A stretch of DNA of 64,000 nucleotides from Haloferax marinisediminis (lineage in GTDB: Archaea > Halobacteriota > Halobacteria > Halobacteriales > Haloferacaceae). A model generated the notes under the pieces. That model ran no database searches, was not told the DNA's origin, and worked only from the letters and a program-made list of their open reading frames with translations. The stretch is from NCBI RefSeq assembly GCF_009674585.1, contig NZ_WKJP01000001.1:2046001-2110000 (forward strand), in the 5' to 3' direction. This document shows positions 8,260 to 16,838 of the stretch, in pieces (positions within the stretch are counted from its first letter, which is position 1; each line of letters starts with the position of its first letter). A program made the position numbers and the translations under genes.

Positions 8260-9498
8260 TTATTCGGTGGTTACCAGTCGCACGCCGCCACTCGGGCGGC
8301 ACGCGAACACTTGCGCATCCTCGCCGACCTGCTCCGCTACCGCCGAGCGAATCGTTGTTTCTGCCCGTTCGAGTGCGTCTCCATCGACGAGTGCGACAGC
8401 ACTGCCGCCGAACCCACCGCCGGTCATCCGAGCGCCGTACACACCGTCGGTTCCGGTCGCGAGCTCGACTGCGGCGTCGAGTTCTGGACAACTCACTTCG
8501 TAGTCGTCTCGCAAACTCCGATGGCTAGCGACCATCGCCTCGCCGACACGGTCGAAGTCACCGGTTGAGAGGGCCTCTCGTGCCTCCCAGACGCGCTCGT
8601 TCTCGGTTACGACGTGTCGTGCCCGTTGAGAGAGAACGTCGCTCAGCGCGCCAGTGTGGGCCTCCAGCAGGTCAGTGTCCACATCTCGGAGGGAGTCGAT
8701 GTCCACTCCTCGGTCTCGGAGTGTCGCCACGGCCTCCTCACACTCGCGGACTCGGTCGTTGTACCCAGAGTCGGCTAACTCGTGAGAGACGCCGGTCTCG
8801 ACGACGAGAATCCCCACGTCGCCGCTGATGTGAACCTGTTCGAACTCGCGTGTTCGGCAGTCCAAGAAGAGTGCCGAGTCGGGTTTGCAGAGGCCGACGG
8901 CGAACTGGTCGAGGATGCCGCACTCGACGCCGACGCCTTCTCGTTCGGCCCGCCAGCAGGCGAGCGCGAGGTCGGTCGTGGGGATCTCCACGCCGGCGAT
9001 GCCGAGCAAGGCGCGGCCCACGGCGAGTTCGATAGCCGCGGAGGAGGACAGGCCCGCACCAGATGGCACATCCGAAGCGATTGCGAGGTCCGCACCGAGA
9101 ATGTCGGTGTCTTCTCGGAGAACGCGCGCGACAGCGGCGACGTAGGCGACCCAGCCGTCAGGGTCGTCGTCCGGGGTGAACGTCGCCGTCTCGCCGAAGT
9201 CAGTCGCGACGACGCGAATCAGGTCGTCGTCGCGCGGACGTGCAGCGACTGCGACGTGCCGGTCCACGGCCAGCGGGAGACACAAGCCATCGTTGTAGTC
9301 GGTGTGGCCACCGACGAGGTTCACCCGGCCGGGTGCGATGGCGACGAGGGGGGCGGGTGCGTCGGCGGACCCGTCCCCGAACGCTGTTTGGAGTCCCGTT
9401 CTCGCTCGCTCGACTGGGCCAGTCGCCGTGTCGAGGGCGATTTCTTCAGTCGCGACCGGTTCGGTCTCTTCGACTGTATTGGGTCCGGATTCGTTCAT
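8260..9498 (-). CDS. galK: Galactokinase (GHMP kinase family)
   Basis: A 412-residue sugar kinase. The galactokinase signature appears as GRVNLVGGHTDYNDG (near residue 55), the ATP-binding GHMP motif as PSGAGLSSSAAIE (near 150), and the third motif as RMTGGGFGGSAVAL (near 360). The catalytic base is the Asp in GILDQF. The canonical GEHTDY has become GGHTDY, so the Glu that contacts the sugar in known galactokinases is missing. The substrate may therefore be shifted. It is the second gene of a pair: its ATG overlaps the stop of the MOSC gene by four bases, so the two are co-translated. Confidence 0.85.
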   Translation of the reverse strand: MNESGPNTVEETEPVATEEIALDTATGPVERARTGLQTAFGDGSADAPAPLVAIAPGRVNLVGGHTDYNDGLCLPLAVDRHVAVAARPRDDDLIRVVATDFGETATFTPDDDPDGWVAYVAAVARVLREDTDILGADLAIASDVPSGAGLSSSAAIELAVGRALLGIAGVEIPTTDLALACWRAEREGVGVECGILDQFAVGLCKPDSALFLDCRTREFEQVHISGDVGILVVETGVSHELADSGYNDRVRECEEAVATLRDRGVDIDSLRDVDTDLLEAHTGALSDVLSQRARHVVTENERVWEAREALSTGDFDRVGEAMVASHRSLRDDYEVSCPELDAAVELATGTDGVYGARMTGGGFGGSAVALVDGDALERAETTIRSAVAEQVGEDAQVFACRPSGGVRLVTTE

Positions 9499-10055
9499 TC
9501 CAACTCGTGCTCCAAATCCTCCGATTCGGCGGTCACGCCACCGAGTCGGGCGGCTATCTGTCGTCCCATCTCTCGCGGGTTCGCCTCAGTCACTCGGACC
9601 GCGTCGCCGACGCGGACCGCTCCGGGTGTGACGACGTCGGCGCAGATGCCGCCGCGACGCTCGCGAAGTGCCTCGATAACGTCCTCGTCGTCGACGAGGT
9701 CAGCGAGGTACGCACAGGGCGGCCTGAGCCTCGTTCCCCGAAGTTCGGCATCTCCGAGCGCGAACGTCGCGTCGAGAAGGTCTGTGAGGTCGATGCCACG
9801 GACGACCACGTTTCGTCGATGCTGCCCATCCGAGAGATCGATGCCGAACTCGTCGTGGGCGTCGTCGAGCACTGCACCGTCGACCAGCGTGACTTGGCAC
9901 CCATCGGTCGCCGAGTAGTACCCCGTTCCGTGGAGATAGCGGTCACCGTCGAGACCACCGTCGATGACCGATATCGACTCGTGAGCCACCATCGGCTCCC
10001 CGCTCGACGGGGTGGTGTAGAGCCCCGTCACACGTCCGTCGGCCGCTGTTGTCAT
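9495..10055 (-). CDS. MOSC domain-containing protein
   Basis: A 186-residue protein with a MOSC beta-barrel, the domain found at the end of molybdenum-cofactor sulfurases and in YiiM/MTARC-type proteins. The GGLDGDRY segment near residue 34, the NVVVRGIDLTDL strand near 85 and the RLRPPCAYLADLVD region near 110, with its single conserved Cys, support it. It likely handles sulfur or the molybdenum cofactor, but it stands alone without a NifS domain. It overlaps galK by four bases (ATGA), an operon that makes no obvious metabolic sense. Confidence 0.82.
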   Translation of the reverse strand: MTTAADGRVTGLYTTPSSGEPMVAHESISVIDGGLDGDRYLHGTGYYSATDGCQVTLVDGAVLDDAHDEFGIDLSDGQHRRNVVVRGIDLTDLLDATFALGDAELRGTRLRPPCAYLADLVDDEDVIEALRERRGGICADVVTPGAVRVGDAVRVTEANPREMGRQIAARLGGVTAESEDLEHELE

Positions 10056-10105
10056 GTCTCAGGGTAGCACTGGTGGGGATGAATACGTTGGGACACCGAG
10101 ATGAT

Positions 10106-10741
10106 TCAACAGAGTGGCCTGGGGTCGACACCGAGTTCTGCGAGGCCGTCCGCGTAGTCGTCGTAGGCGACCTGAACGACGTACTCGGCGACCATTCGTG
10201 CACGCTCCCACTCGTCGTCGTCTTCGCACAACTCGTCGAGGAGGATGAGACCGGTCGTGAGCGCGTCTTCGGTCTCGGACTTCAACTCCCGGAAGAGGTC
10301 TGCGCCCTGACGGTCGGCCTCGTTGATGAAGAACCCGATAACCTGTGTATGCGTCCGAAGCGAGACGAGTCCGCGCCCCACCATCCCGGCGGCGATACGC
10401 TCGATGGTGTCGTCACGGCCACGGAGATACGCGTGCATCAGCCCGGGGCCATCTGGGAGGTCGAGGTCCGAGTCGAGGCGTTCGAGGACGCGTCGCAAGT
10501 GTTCGTCTTCCTGCTGTGCGGTCTCCTCGAACGCCGCTTTCGCCTGCTCGACTGTCTCGTCGGCCGCCCACGCCCGAAACGTCTCTCGTGCGGCGTGTTC
10601 GGAGAACGCGGCGGCGCGGAGGACGGCCGATTCTGAGAGGTCTGCCGCCGTTAGCGAGAGGAGCAGTTTCGAAGACCCGAGGCGGTCGAGTTCGGTCCGC
10701 TTCGCCGTCTCGACGGCCTCGCGGAACGATGCAGAGTCCAT
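10106..10741 (-). CDS. Ferritin-like / rubrerythrin-annotated helical protein
   Basis: A 211-residue, almost entirely helical protein. The layout of four long helices resembles ferritin-like proteins, and I remember haloarchaeal homologues labelled rubrerythrin family. I cannot find a clear pair of ExxH iron-binding motifs. The nearest is EEDDEWERARMVAEY-type acidic sequence, and no rubredoxin Cys pairs are present, so the di-iron assignment is weak. The start is the ATG at 10741, transcribed divergently from hemAT. Real gene; function uncertain. Confidence 0.6.
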   Translation of the reverse strand: MDSASFREAVETAKRTELDRLGSSKLLLSLTAADLSESAVLRAAAFSEHAARETFRAWAADETVEQAKAAFEETAQQEDEHLRRVLERLDSDLDLPDGPGLMHAYLRGRDDTIERIAAGMVGRGLVSLRTHTQVIGFFINEADRQGADLFRELKSETEDALTTGLILLDELCEDDDEWERARMVAEYVVQVAYDDYADGLAELGVDPRPLC

Positions 10742-10872
10742 ACTCGTACTGTCGTGTGCCGTGGACGTGAACGTTCGGCCCCGCCAGTCTGGGCGTGTTC
10801 CGGTCGTCGTTCTAACGAGAGTCTGCTATCAGGACTGATACTCTGCAGAGAGGTTTGAAATACAGGGGATAA

Positions 10873-12552
10873 ATGAGCATATATGTGACAAATTCGCCCA
10901 CCCGAGTGACCGCCGATGCCCGGGAACGCATCGACGGCTCACATCTTCTCTCCCAGTTGGGTATCGACGAATCCGAAATCGAGAGACGCAAATCGTTCGT
11001 TCGGTTCTCGGAGGAAGACGAACAGCGTCTTCGAGCGTACGAATCGCTCTTCGACGACGTCGCAGACGAGTTTGCCGAGGAGTTCTACCAGCACCTCGGT
11101 TCTCACACCGACTCCGCGTCGTTCTTCGACAAGACGACGAAGACCATCGAGATGCTGAAGTCCGACCAGGCGGCGTATCTCCGTGATCTGGGACGTGGAG
11201 AGTACGACGAAGACTACTTCGCGAAGCGTGCTCGCATCGGCAAAGTACACGATATCATCGAACTCGGGCCGAAGTTCTACTTGGGTGCCTACTCCGTCTA
11301 CTACGAGGGCCTCACCGAGGCAATCGCGGCCGAAGTTAAAGACGAGTTCAGTAACACGGCCACAACCGACAGCGGACCGCTCGCCAAACTGGTGGGCGGA
11401 AACGACGCCCCTGTCGAGGACGCTCTCGATGCGCTCGTCGAACGTCTGCTTCCGGTGTTGAAACTTCTCTCGCTCGACCAGCAAGTGGCGATGGATACGT
11501 ACATCCACTCGTACAGTCAGAAAGCACGGGACGCTGCTGAACGTCGCAGGCAACTCGCCTCAGAGGTCGAAGCGGATGTGAGCGCACCCACCGAGACGTT
11601 GCTCGAAACGTCAGAGGAAGTCACGGACAGAACGACCGACATCCAGGAAATTGCCGAGTACCAGGCCGACGATATGGAGACGGTCTCCGACGAAGTGTCG
11701 AACATGAGCGCGACGGTCGAAGAGGTTGCAGCGACCGCAGAAGAAGTCGAGCGAACCAGCGCCAACGCCGCCGCACGCGCTGCCGAGGGTGAGAGTGCGG
11801 CCGACGAAGCAATCGACGTCATGCGCGACGTGAGTGAGGCGGCAGAGATGGCCTCCGCGGACGTACAAGGGCTTCACGACCAGATAGACGAGATAGACGA
11901 CGTTCTCGACGCGATCAACGACATCGCCGAACAGACGAACCTGCTGGCGCTCAACGCCTCTATCGAAGCGGCACGCGCTGGTGACGCCGGTGACGGGTTC
12001 GCCGTCGTCGCGAGCGAAGTCAAGAATCTCGCCGAAGAATCGCAGGCCCGTGCGACCGAAGTCGAAGAGACAGTCGAAGACATCCAATCGGAAGCCCAAG
12101 AGACGATCGAGAGCCTCTCGCAGACGACCGACCGCCTCCACGACGGTATCGACCGTGGCGAAGACGTGATGCGAAGCCTCAGCGAAATTTCGGCCGCGGT
12201 CGAACAGACGTCTGCCGGTGTCAGCGAAGTCGCGGGGGCGACCGACAGCCAAGCGGTGAGTGCCGAGCAAATCGCCGACATGGTCGACCGTGCGAACGAG
12301 ATGGCTGTGGAAGTCTCCGACCAGATTCGGGAGATTGCCGAGGCGAACCGTTCACAGACACAGCAGGTTCTCACCATTCGTGACGCTGCGCACCGACTGA
12401 GCACGGACGACGCCGACGACGCACAGTCGTCTCCCGGTCGTCCGCGCTCGAATATCCCGTCCGATACCCTGTCCACAACCGTCGTCGAATCCGGTGAATT
12501 CGACGGCCCACCACACCACCGACTCACCAACGACGGCGGGACGACCGACTAG
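10873..12552 (+). CDS. hemAT: HemAT-type globin-coupled chemotaxis transducer
   Basis: A 559-residue soluble transducer. Residues about 35-195 form a globin sensor domain; RIGKVHDIIEL places the proximal haem ligand at His126, as in HemAT (RIxxVH). After a linker come long coiled coils and the methyl-accepting hairpin, with the highly conserved tip containing EQTNLLALNASIEAARAG near residue 355. There is no transmembrane segment, so it senses oxygen in the cytoplasm and signals to CheA/CheW for aerotaxis. No che genes are adjacent. Confidence is high. Confidence 0.92.
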   Translation: MSIYVTNSPTRVTADARERIDGSHLLSQLGIDESEIERRKSFVRFSEEDEQRLRAYESLFDDVADEFAEEFYQHLGSHTDSASFFDKTTKTIEMLKSDQAAYLRDLGRGEYDEDYFAKRARIGKVHDIIELGPKFYLGAYSVYYEGLTEAIAAEVKDEFSNTATTDSGPLAKLVGGNDAPVEDALDALVERLLPVLKLLSLDQQVAMDTYIHSYSQKARDAAERRRQLASEVEADVSAPTETLLETSEEVTDRTTDIQEIAEYQADDMETVSDEVSNMSATVEEVAATAEEVERTSANAAARAAEGESAADEAIDVMRDVSEAAEMASADVQGLHDQIDEIDDVLDAINDIAEQTNLLALNASIEAARAGDAGDGFAVVASEVKNLAEESQARATEVEETVEDIQSEAQETIESLSQTTDRLHDGIDRGEDVMRSLSEISAAVEQTSAGVSEVAGATDSQAVSAEQIADMVDRANEMAVEVSDQIREIAEANRSQTQQVLTIRDAAHRLSTDDADDAQSSPGRPRSNIPSDTLSTTVVESGEFDGPPHHRLTNDGGTTD

Positions 12553-12604
12553 TCTCAGTCGACGCTGCGGAGCGTTCTTGGAGCACGCGTGCGTAGTCTA
12601 CGGG

Positions 12605-13741
12605 ATGACCCCCGACGAACTCGCAGTACGCCTCCGCCACGGCGACCCAACCACGATACTCGACGTGCGCAATCGTGACGAGTTCGACGAGTGGCACGTC
12701 GATGGGCGAAGCGTCACCGCGACGCAGATGCCGGCGATTCGGTTCACGCAGGCTGAAGTTCTCGGCACAGTCGCAGACGTTGCCGACCAGTTCCGCGACG
12801 CTCCATCTCCAGTCGTCGTCGTGTGTGGGGAGGGGCGAGCGAGTGACCACGTCGCATCGCTCCTATCGAGTGTCGGCGTCGACGCAGAGAACCTCGAATC
12901 CGGGATGGAGGGATGGGCGCGCGTCTACCGGTCTTCCGAACTCAGTCACGCCGACGCGACGGTTCTCCAGTACGACCGGCCGTCGAGCGGGTGTCTGGCG
13001 TACCTCGTCGTCGCCGGCGACGAGGCTGTCGTCGTCGACCCGCTCCGAGCGTTCGCAGACCGCTACGTCGAAGACGCGCACGACCTCGGTGCCGACATCG
13101 TCGCGGCCATCGACACGCACGTCCACGCCGACCACGTCAGCGGTGTCCGCGCTGTGGCCGACCGGACGGGTGCGGAAATCGTCCTCCCGGCCGGTGCAGC
13201 AGTACGCGGTCTCTCGTTCGATACGAGACTGCTCGCAGATGGTGAATCCGTCACTCTCGGTGCTGTCGAACTCGTCGCAGTCCACTCACCGGGGCACACC
13301 AGTGAGATGACTGCCTATCGTCTTGGAGACGTCCTGTTCGTCGGTGATGGCCTCTTCGTCGAGAGCGTCGCCCGACCCGACCTCGAAGACGGAGACGATG
13401 GTGCACCCACCGCCGCCCGGCAGCTCTATCAGACACTGACCGACCGATACGGCGAGTTCGACGACACCGTCCGAATTGCCCCTGCTCACTACAGTCCCGT
13501 GGCCGTCCCCGACGAAACTGGAGTCTACGTAGCCTCACTGGGTGAACTTCGACAGCGTCTCGACGCGCTCTCGATGGACGCCGACGACTTCGTCGAGTAC
13601 GTCCTCGCCGATATGCCGCCCCGACCGGCGAACTACGAGCGAATCATCGAGACGAATCTCGGGATTGTCGACCTCGACGACGACGATGCGTTCGACGTGG
13701 AGGTGGGCCCGAACAACTGTGCAGCGACGACCAGTGTGTAG
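12605..13741 (+). CDS. Rhodanese + metallo-beta-lactamase protein (persulfide dioxygenase-like)
   Basis: A 378-residue two-domain enzyme. The N-terminal rhodanese domain (about 1-110) has the active-site loop CGEGRAS with Cys74. The metallo-beta-lactamase domain (about 115-350) has HVHADH (His172, His174, Asp176, His177), HSPGHT (His231) and Asp248, as in ETHE1-like persulfide dioxygenases and glyoxalase II. The usual order in bacteria is MBL then rhodanese; here the rhodanese comes first. It probably takes part in sulfide/persulfide or thiosulfate metabolism. I chose the ATG at 12605; an upstream in-frame start would overlap hemAT. Substrate is inferred. Confidence 0.85.
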   Translation: MTPDELAVRLRHGDPTTILDVRNRDEFDEWHVDGRSVTATQMPAIRFTQAEVLGTVADVADQFRDAPSPVVVVCGEGRASDHVASLLSSVGVDAENLESGMEGWARVYRSSELSHADATVLQYDRPSSGCLAYLVVAGDEAVVVDPLRAFADRYVEDAHDLGADIVAAIDTHVHADHVSGVRAVADRTGAEIVLPAGAAVRGLSFDTRLLADGESVTLGAVELVAVHSPGHTSEMTAYRLGDVLFVGDGLFVESVARPDLEDGDDGAPTAARQLYQTLTDRYGEFDDTVRIAPAHYSPVAVPDETGVYVASLGELRQRLDALSMDADDFVEYVLADMPPRPANYERIIETNLGIVDLDDDDAFDVEVGPNNCAATTSV

Positions 13742-13839
13742 CGTCCGAAACGACGACGCGAGCGCCGGTAGTCACACTGCGCTGAGTGAAGAACAGAGAA
13801 GAGACTGTTGACGCGTGTTTCCGCGTCGGCGTTCCGTCG

Positions 13840-14163
13840 TCAGTCGTCTGCGGCGGCGTCGGCGGCGGCAGCGTCTCCTTCGATGCTCGGTGGGTAGACG
13901 CCGCGTTCGAGTTTGAGGTCGCTCTGCGGGCGTGCCATGCAGGTGAGCGCATAGTTCTCGGCTTCTTCTTCGGTGAGGCCCCGGGCAGCGGGTTGGGTGA
14001 CTTCGCCTTCGAGGATTTCGGCGGTACAGGCGATACACATGCCGACGCGGCAGGAGTACTCCTGTGCGATACCTTCCTCGATGCAGGCTTTGAGGATGGT
14101 CTGCTTGTCGGAAACTGTAATCGTCTCCCCCGTGCCGACGAACTCGACGGTGTACTCGGTCAT
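13840..14163 (-). CDS. 2Fe-2S plant-type ferredoxin
   Basis: A 107-residue ferredoxin. The cluster ligands are Cys38, Cys43, Cys46 (CRVGMCIAC) and Cys75 (ALTCMARP), the CX4CX2C...C pattern of plant-type 2Fe-2S proteins. The C-terminus is an Ala/Asp tail. It lacks the acidic insertion of the major halobacterial ferredoxin, so it is a smaller paralogue, perhaps an electron donor to a specific enzyme. The start is the ATG at 14163, giving the usual MTEYTVEFVG strand. It is convergent with the rhodanese/MBL gene. Confidence 0.9.
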   Translation of the reverse strand: MTEYTVEFVGTGETITVSDKQTILKACIEEGIAQEYSCRVGMCIACTAEILEGEVTQPAARGLTEEEAENYALTCMARPQSDLKLERGVYPPSIEGDAAAADAAADD

Positions 14164-14242
14164 ACCGCGGCGTATGCAGGACCGCACCAAAACTGTTTAT
14201 CAAAGGAGCGCCGCTGAACGGGAACAGTTGGTCGGCGAAGAG

Positions 14243-14743
14243 CTATTCGTCTGTTTCGGCCGTCGTCTCGTCGGTCGCTGCGTCTGCGTCTGCTTTCGCT
14301 TCTTCCTCTGCTTCTTCGTCTCCCAGTCGGACGGTGAGAACCGGAACCGTCGAAGTTCGGACGACACGCTCGGTCACACTCCCAAGGAGGTAGTGGCTGA
14401 GTCCCGTGCGGCCGTGGGTCCCCATGACGACGAGGTCGATGTCGTGGTCCTCGATGTACTTGTGAATCGAGCGGTATGCGGTTCCAGTGACCACTTCGGT
14501 GTCGACGTCGACCCCCGCCGCGTCCGCGGCCTCTTCGACGTGTCGAGTCGCCACCTTCCCCTCGCGTTCGAGTGCGTCGATGACGACGTCTGCACCAGCG
14601 TCGAGAGAGGTGTAGATGCTCGTGTCGACGACGTACAGCGCGTGAATCCGTGCTCCGTAGGTTTGCGCGATGTCGAGTGCGTGTTGGATGGCCCGTTCGG
14701 CCGCCTTGCTCCCGTCGGTTGGCACGAGGATTTCGCTGTACAT
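14243..14743 (-). CDS. Universal stress protein (UspA family)
   Basis: A 166-residue USP domain starting MYSEILVPTDGSKAAERAI. The ATP-binding signature GTHGRTGLSHYLLGSVTERV (near residues 113-132) is complete, so it belongs to the nucleotide-binding subgroup. An acidic Ala/Glu tail (about 145-166) is a halophilic addition. Haloarchaea carry many paralogues, so a specific role cannot be assigned. A GGGGTTAATT element at 14768-14777 lies at promoter distance from the start. Confidence 0.92.
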   Translation of the reverse strand: MYSEILVPTDGSKAAERAIQHALDIAQTYGARIHALYVVDTSIYTSLDAGADVVIDALEREGKVATRHVEEAADAAGVDVDTEVVTGTAYRSIHKYIEDHDIDLVVMGTHGRTGLSHYLLGSVTERVVRTSTVPVLTVRLGDEEAEEEAKADADAATDETTAETDE

Positions 14744-14777
14744 GATACCTTACACTTAGTTCGGAACGGGGTTAATT

Positions 14778-15065
14778 CTACTCCTCGTTCTCTTCGCCTT
14801 GGAAGGCGTGGATGGCCGCTTCACAGGTTTGAAGTCCGTCGATTCGGGCCGTTTCGTCGTCGAGTTCGACCGTCTCGACGAGCGTCCACCCAGAATCGTC
14901 GTCGTAGGCGACTCCTTTGACCCACGTCTCGGTGGCGAACAGGACGCCCCGTGCCGGGCCGTCGCTCTCGACGGCGACCACGAGTTCGAACGCCTCGGCG
15001 CGGTTCAGTGAGGTGAGTTCCTGTGGCTCTAGCGGCCGTGGTGGAAGTGAGTCGATGAGCGTCAT
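14778..15065 (-). CDS. Haloarchaeal small conserved protein, function unknown
   Basis: A 95-residue acidic protein beginning MTLIDSLPPRPLEPQELTSL. It alternates predicted strands and ends in a helical segment with a single Cys (LQTCEAAIHAF). No motif or known family is recognised. It sits directly behind the UspA promoter, on the same strand as UspA, and divergent from the Agl23-like gene. Codon use and acidity match its neighbours, so it is a real gene. Confidence 0.6.
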   Translation of the reverse strand: MTLIDSLPPRPLEPQELTSLNRAEAFELVVAVESDGPARGVLFATETWVKGVAYDDDSGWTLVETVELDDETARIDGLQTCEAAIHAFQGEENEE

Positions 15066-15179
15066 ATTCCTGTGCTACCGGTCGGCGGGGATGACGCTTT
15101 CGAAGCCATCGACACGAGCACGCTGTGGCGCTGCCCACGAGTCGTAACCTTTCTGGCATCCGGCGCGTCACGTCACCTC

Positions 15180-16823
15180 ATGATACCCTCTCGCGTCGAG
15201 TGGCGCGCCGACCGAACGACGCTCGCCGTGGGTGCGCTCGCGCTCGTCGCGCTCCTCGTCCGACTCGTCGGCCTCGGGGACCGGCCACTCCACTGGGACG
15301 AGGCCCGCGTCGGGTACTGGAGTCTTCGCTATCTCGAGACTGGCTACCTGACGTACCGGCCAGTTGCTGGCGGCCCGCTGGTCTACATCCTCAGTCGAAC
15401 CTCACTCGCGCTCTTCGGGCTCTCGGACTTCGCGCTTCGACTCCCGGTCGCCATCGCCAGTGCTGCGCTTCCGCTCGTCGCACTTCTCTTTCGGTCCCAC
15501 CTCGAAGACAACGAGACTATCGCGTTCGGCGCGATTCTGGCGCTGAGTCCGCTGCTCGTCTACTACGGCCGATTCGCTCGGGGTGACCTCCTCGCAGTGG
15601 GCTTTGCGCTCGCAGCGTTCGGGTTCGGCCTTCGGTTACTCTACGGGAACGGCCGGCAGAACGCCTACGGCCTCGCGGCGGCGTGTGCACTCGCCATCGC
15701 GTCGTCGGGCCTCGGCATCGTCGCCCTCGGGTGTCTCGGAATTGCTGGCCTTCTCGTGTTCGACCACAGCGCACTCCTCCGGTCGTCTCGTCCGGCCGCA
15801 ATCCGTCTCGGCGAGTTCGCAGCGCGCGTCCGCGGCGAAGCGACACCAGCGGCACGGGCGGTCCTCGTCTTCGTCGGCCTCTACATCTTCACGTTCGCTC
15901 CCCGAGCAGGCATCACCGACGACGCTGGACTTTACACACCGGGGACGATTCTCGGGGCAATCGACGTGGCACTGTTCGACTCGGTTCGGCGATTCCTCGG
16001 CGTCCGTGTCACCCACCGCTATCCCGGTGGGACACACGAGTACCTCCCCTATCTCGGTGACTTCATCGGAGTGCTCGTCTTCGCCGCACTCCCGGTGACG
16101 CTGCTCGCGATTGCAGTGTTCGTCATCGACCGCTACACAGCAGGTGGCCCACGAACTGTCGTCGCTGCGGCGGTGTACTGGGCGGGTGCATCGCTGTTTT
16201 TCGTCCCCATGTTGACGGAGGTTTCAGCGCCGTGGCTCGGGGTCTATGCTGTCGTTCCGCTCGCGATTCCTGCGGCCGTCGGCCTCGCGACTCTCGTCCG
16301 GTGGGGGCGACGTGCTCTCAACGCCGGGCAGACACCACGTGTCGCTGCTGCTGCACTCGTACTGCTGGCGCTCGTGGCACAGACCGGTGCAGTCGCAACC
16401 GGTGAGGTCTACGGACCGAGCGACCGAGACTCCCAACTCGCACACTACGCACAACCCTCGAACGAGTTCACGTCGTTCCGCGAGAATCTCTCGACGTGGG
16501 TCGGGCCGACGGACGACGAGGAGGTGGACGTGATTTTCTACGGTAATTCGATGTACGTCCCCGAGGGTGCCGCCGACTTCCCACCGGTTCCCGAACGCTG
16601 GGGTGAGCGACTCCCAATGGCGTGGTACGTCGCACGTCTCGATGCAGATACTGCAACCGTCACGTCACCAGCGGAACTTCGTGAGCGGGGCGGCGGCGCA
16701 CCGGTCGTCATCGCACCTGCGGAGGAACGAGCGACGCTGGCACCGGTGCTGAACGGCTACGTGGCACACGAGTACGACACCGCCCTCTGGGGGCGGCCAA
16801 TCGTCGTGTTCGTGAAAAACTAG
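15180..16823 (+). CDS. Agl23-like (TIGR03663) polytopic membrane protein
   Basis: A 547-residue membrane protein of roughly ten or more helices with the opening loop GDRPLHWDEARVGYW, the signature of TIGR03663, a haloarchaeal family named flippase activity-associated protein Agl23. The architecture resembles GT-C (PMT/ArnT-like) glycosyltransferases: the first extracytoplasmic loop carries the acidic DE pair, and a soluble C-terminal part (about 430-547) follows. It probably acts in dolichol-linked glycan or membrane-lipid modification. The start at 15180 gives a short N-terminus before the first helix. No other agl gene is adjacent. Confidence 0.8.
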   Translation: MIPSRVEWRADRTTLAVGALALVALLVRLVGLGDRPLHWDEARVGYWSLRYLETGYLTYRPVAGGPLVYILSRTSLALFGLSDFALRLPVAIASAALPLVALLFRSHLEDNETIAFGAILALSPLLVYYGRFARGDLLAVGFALAAFGFGLRLLYGNGRQNAYGLAAACALAIASSGLGIVALGCLGIAGLLVFDHSALLRSSRPAAIRLGEFAARVRGEATPAARAVLVFVGLYIFTFAPRAGITDDAGLYTPGTILGAIDVALFDSVRRFLGVRVTHRYPGGTHEYLPYLGDFIGVLVFAALPVTLLAIAVFVIDRYTAGGPRTVVAAAVYWAGASLFFVPMLTEVSAPWLGVYAVVPLAIPAAVGLATLVRWGRRALNAGQTPRVAAAALVLLALVAQTGAVATGEVYGPSDRDSQLAHYAQPSNEFTSFRENLSTWVGPTDDEEVDVIFYGNSMYVPEGAADFPPVPERWGERLPMAWYVARLDADTATVTSPAELRERGGGAPVVIAPAEERATLAPVLNGYVAHEYDTALWGRPIVVFVKN

Positions 16824-16838
16824 TCGCGGGGTCGGGGC

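Noticed and set aside
11611-12270. 219-residue minus-strand frame opposite hemAT
   Set aside because: It lies over the chemotaxis signalling domain, whose sequence is highly conserved; the antisense protein has no features.
12494-12604. Earlier start of the rhodanese/MBL gene
   Set aside because: It would overlap hemAT by 59 bases and adds low-complexity residues outside the rhodanese fold.
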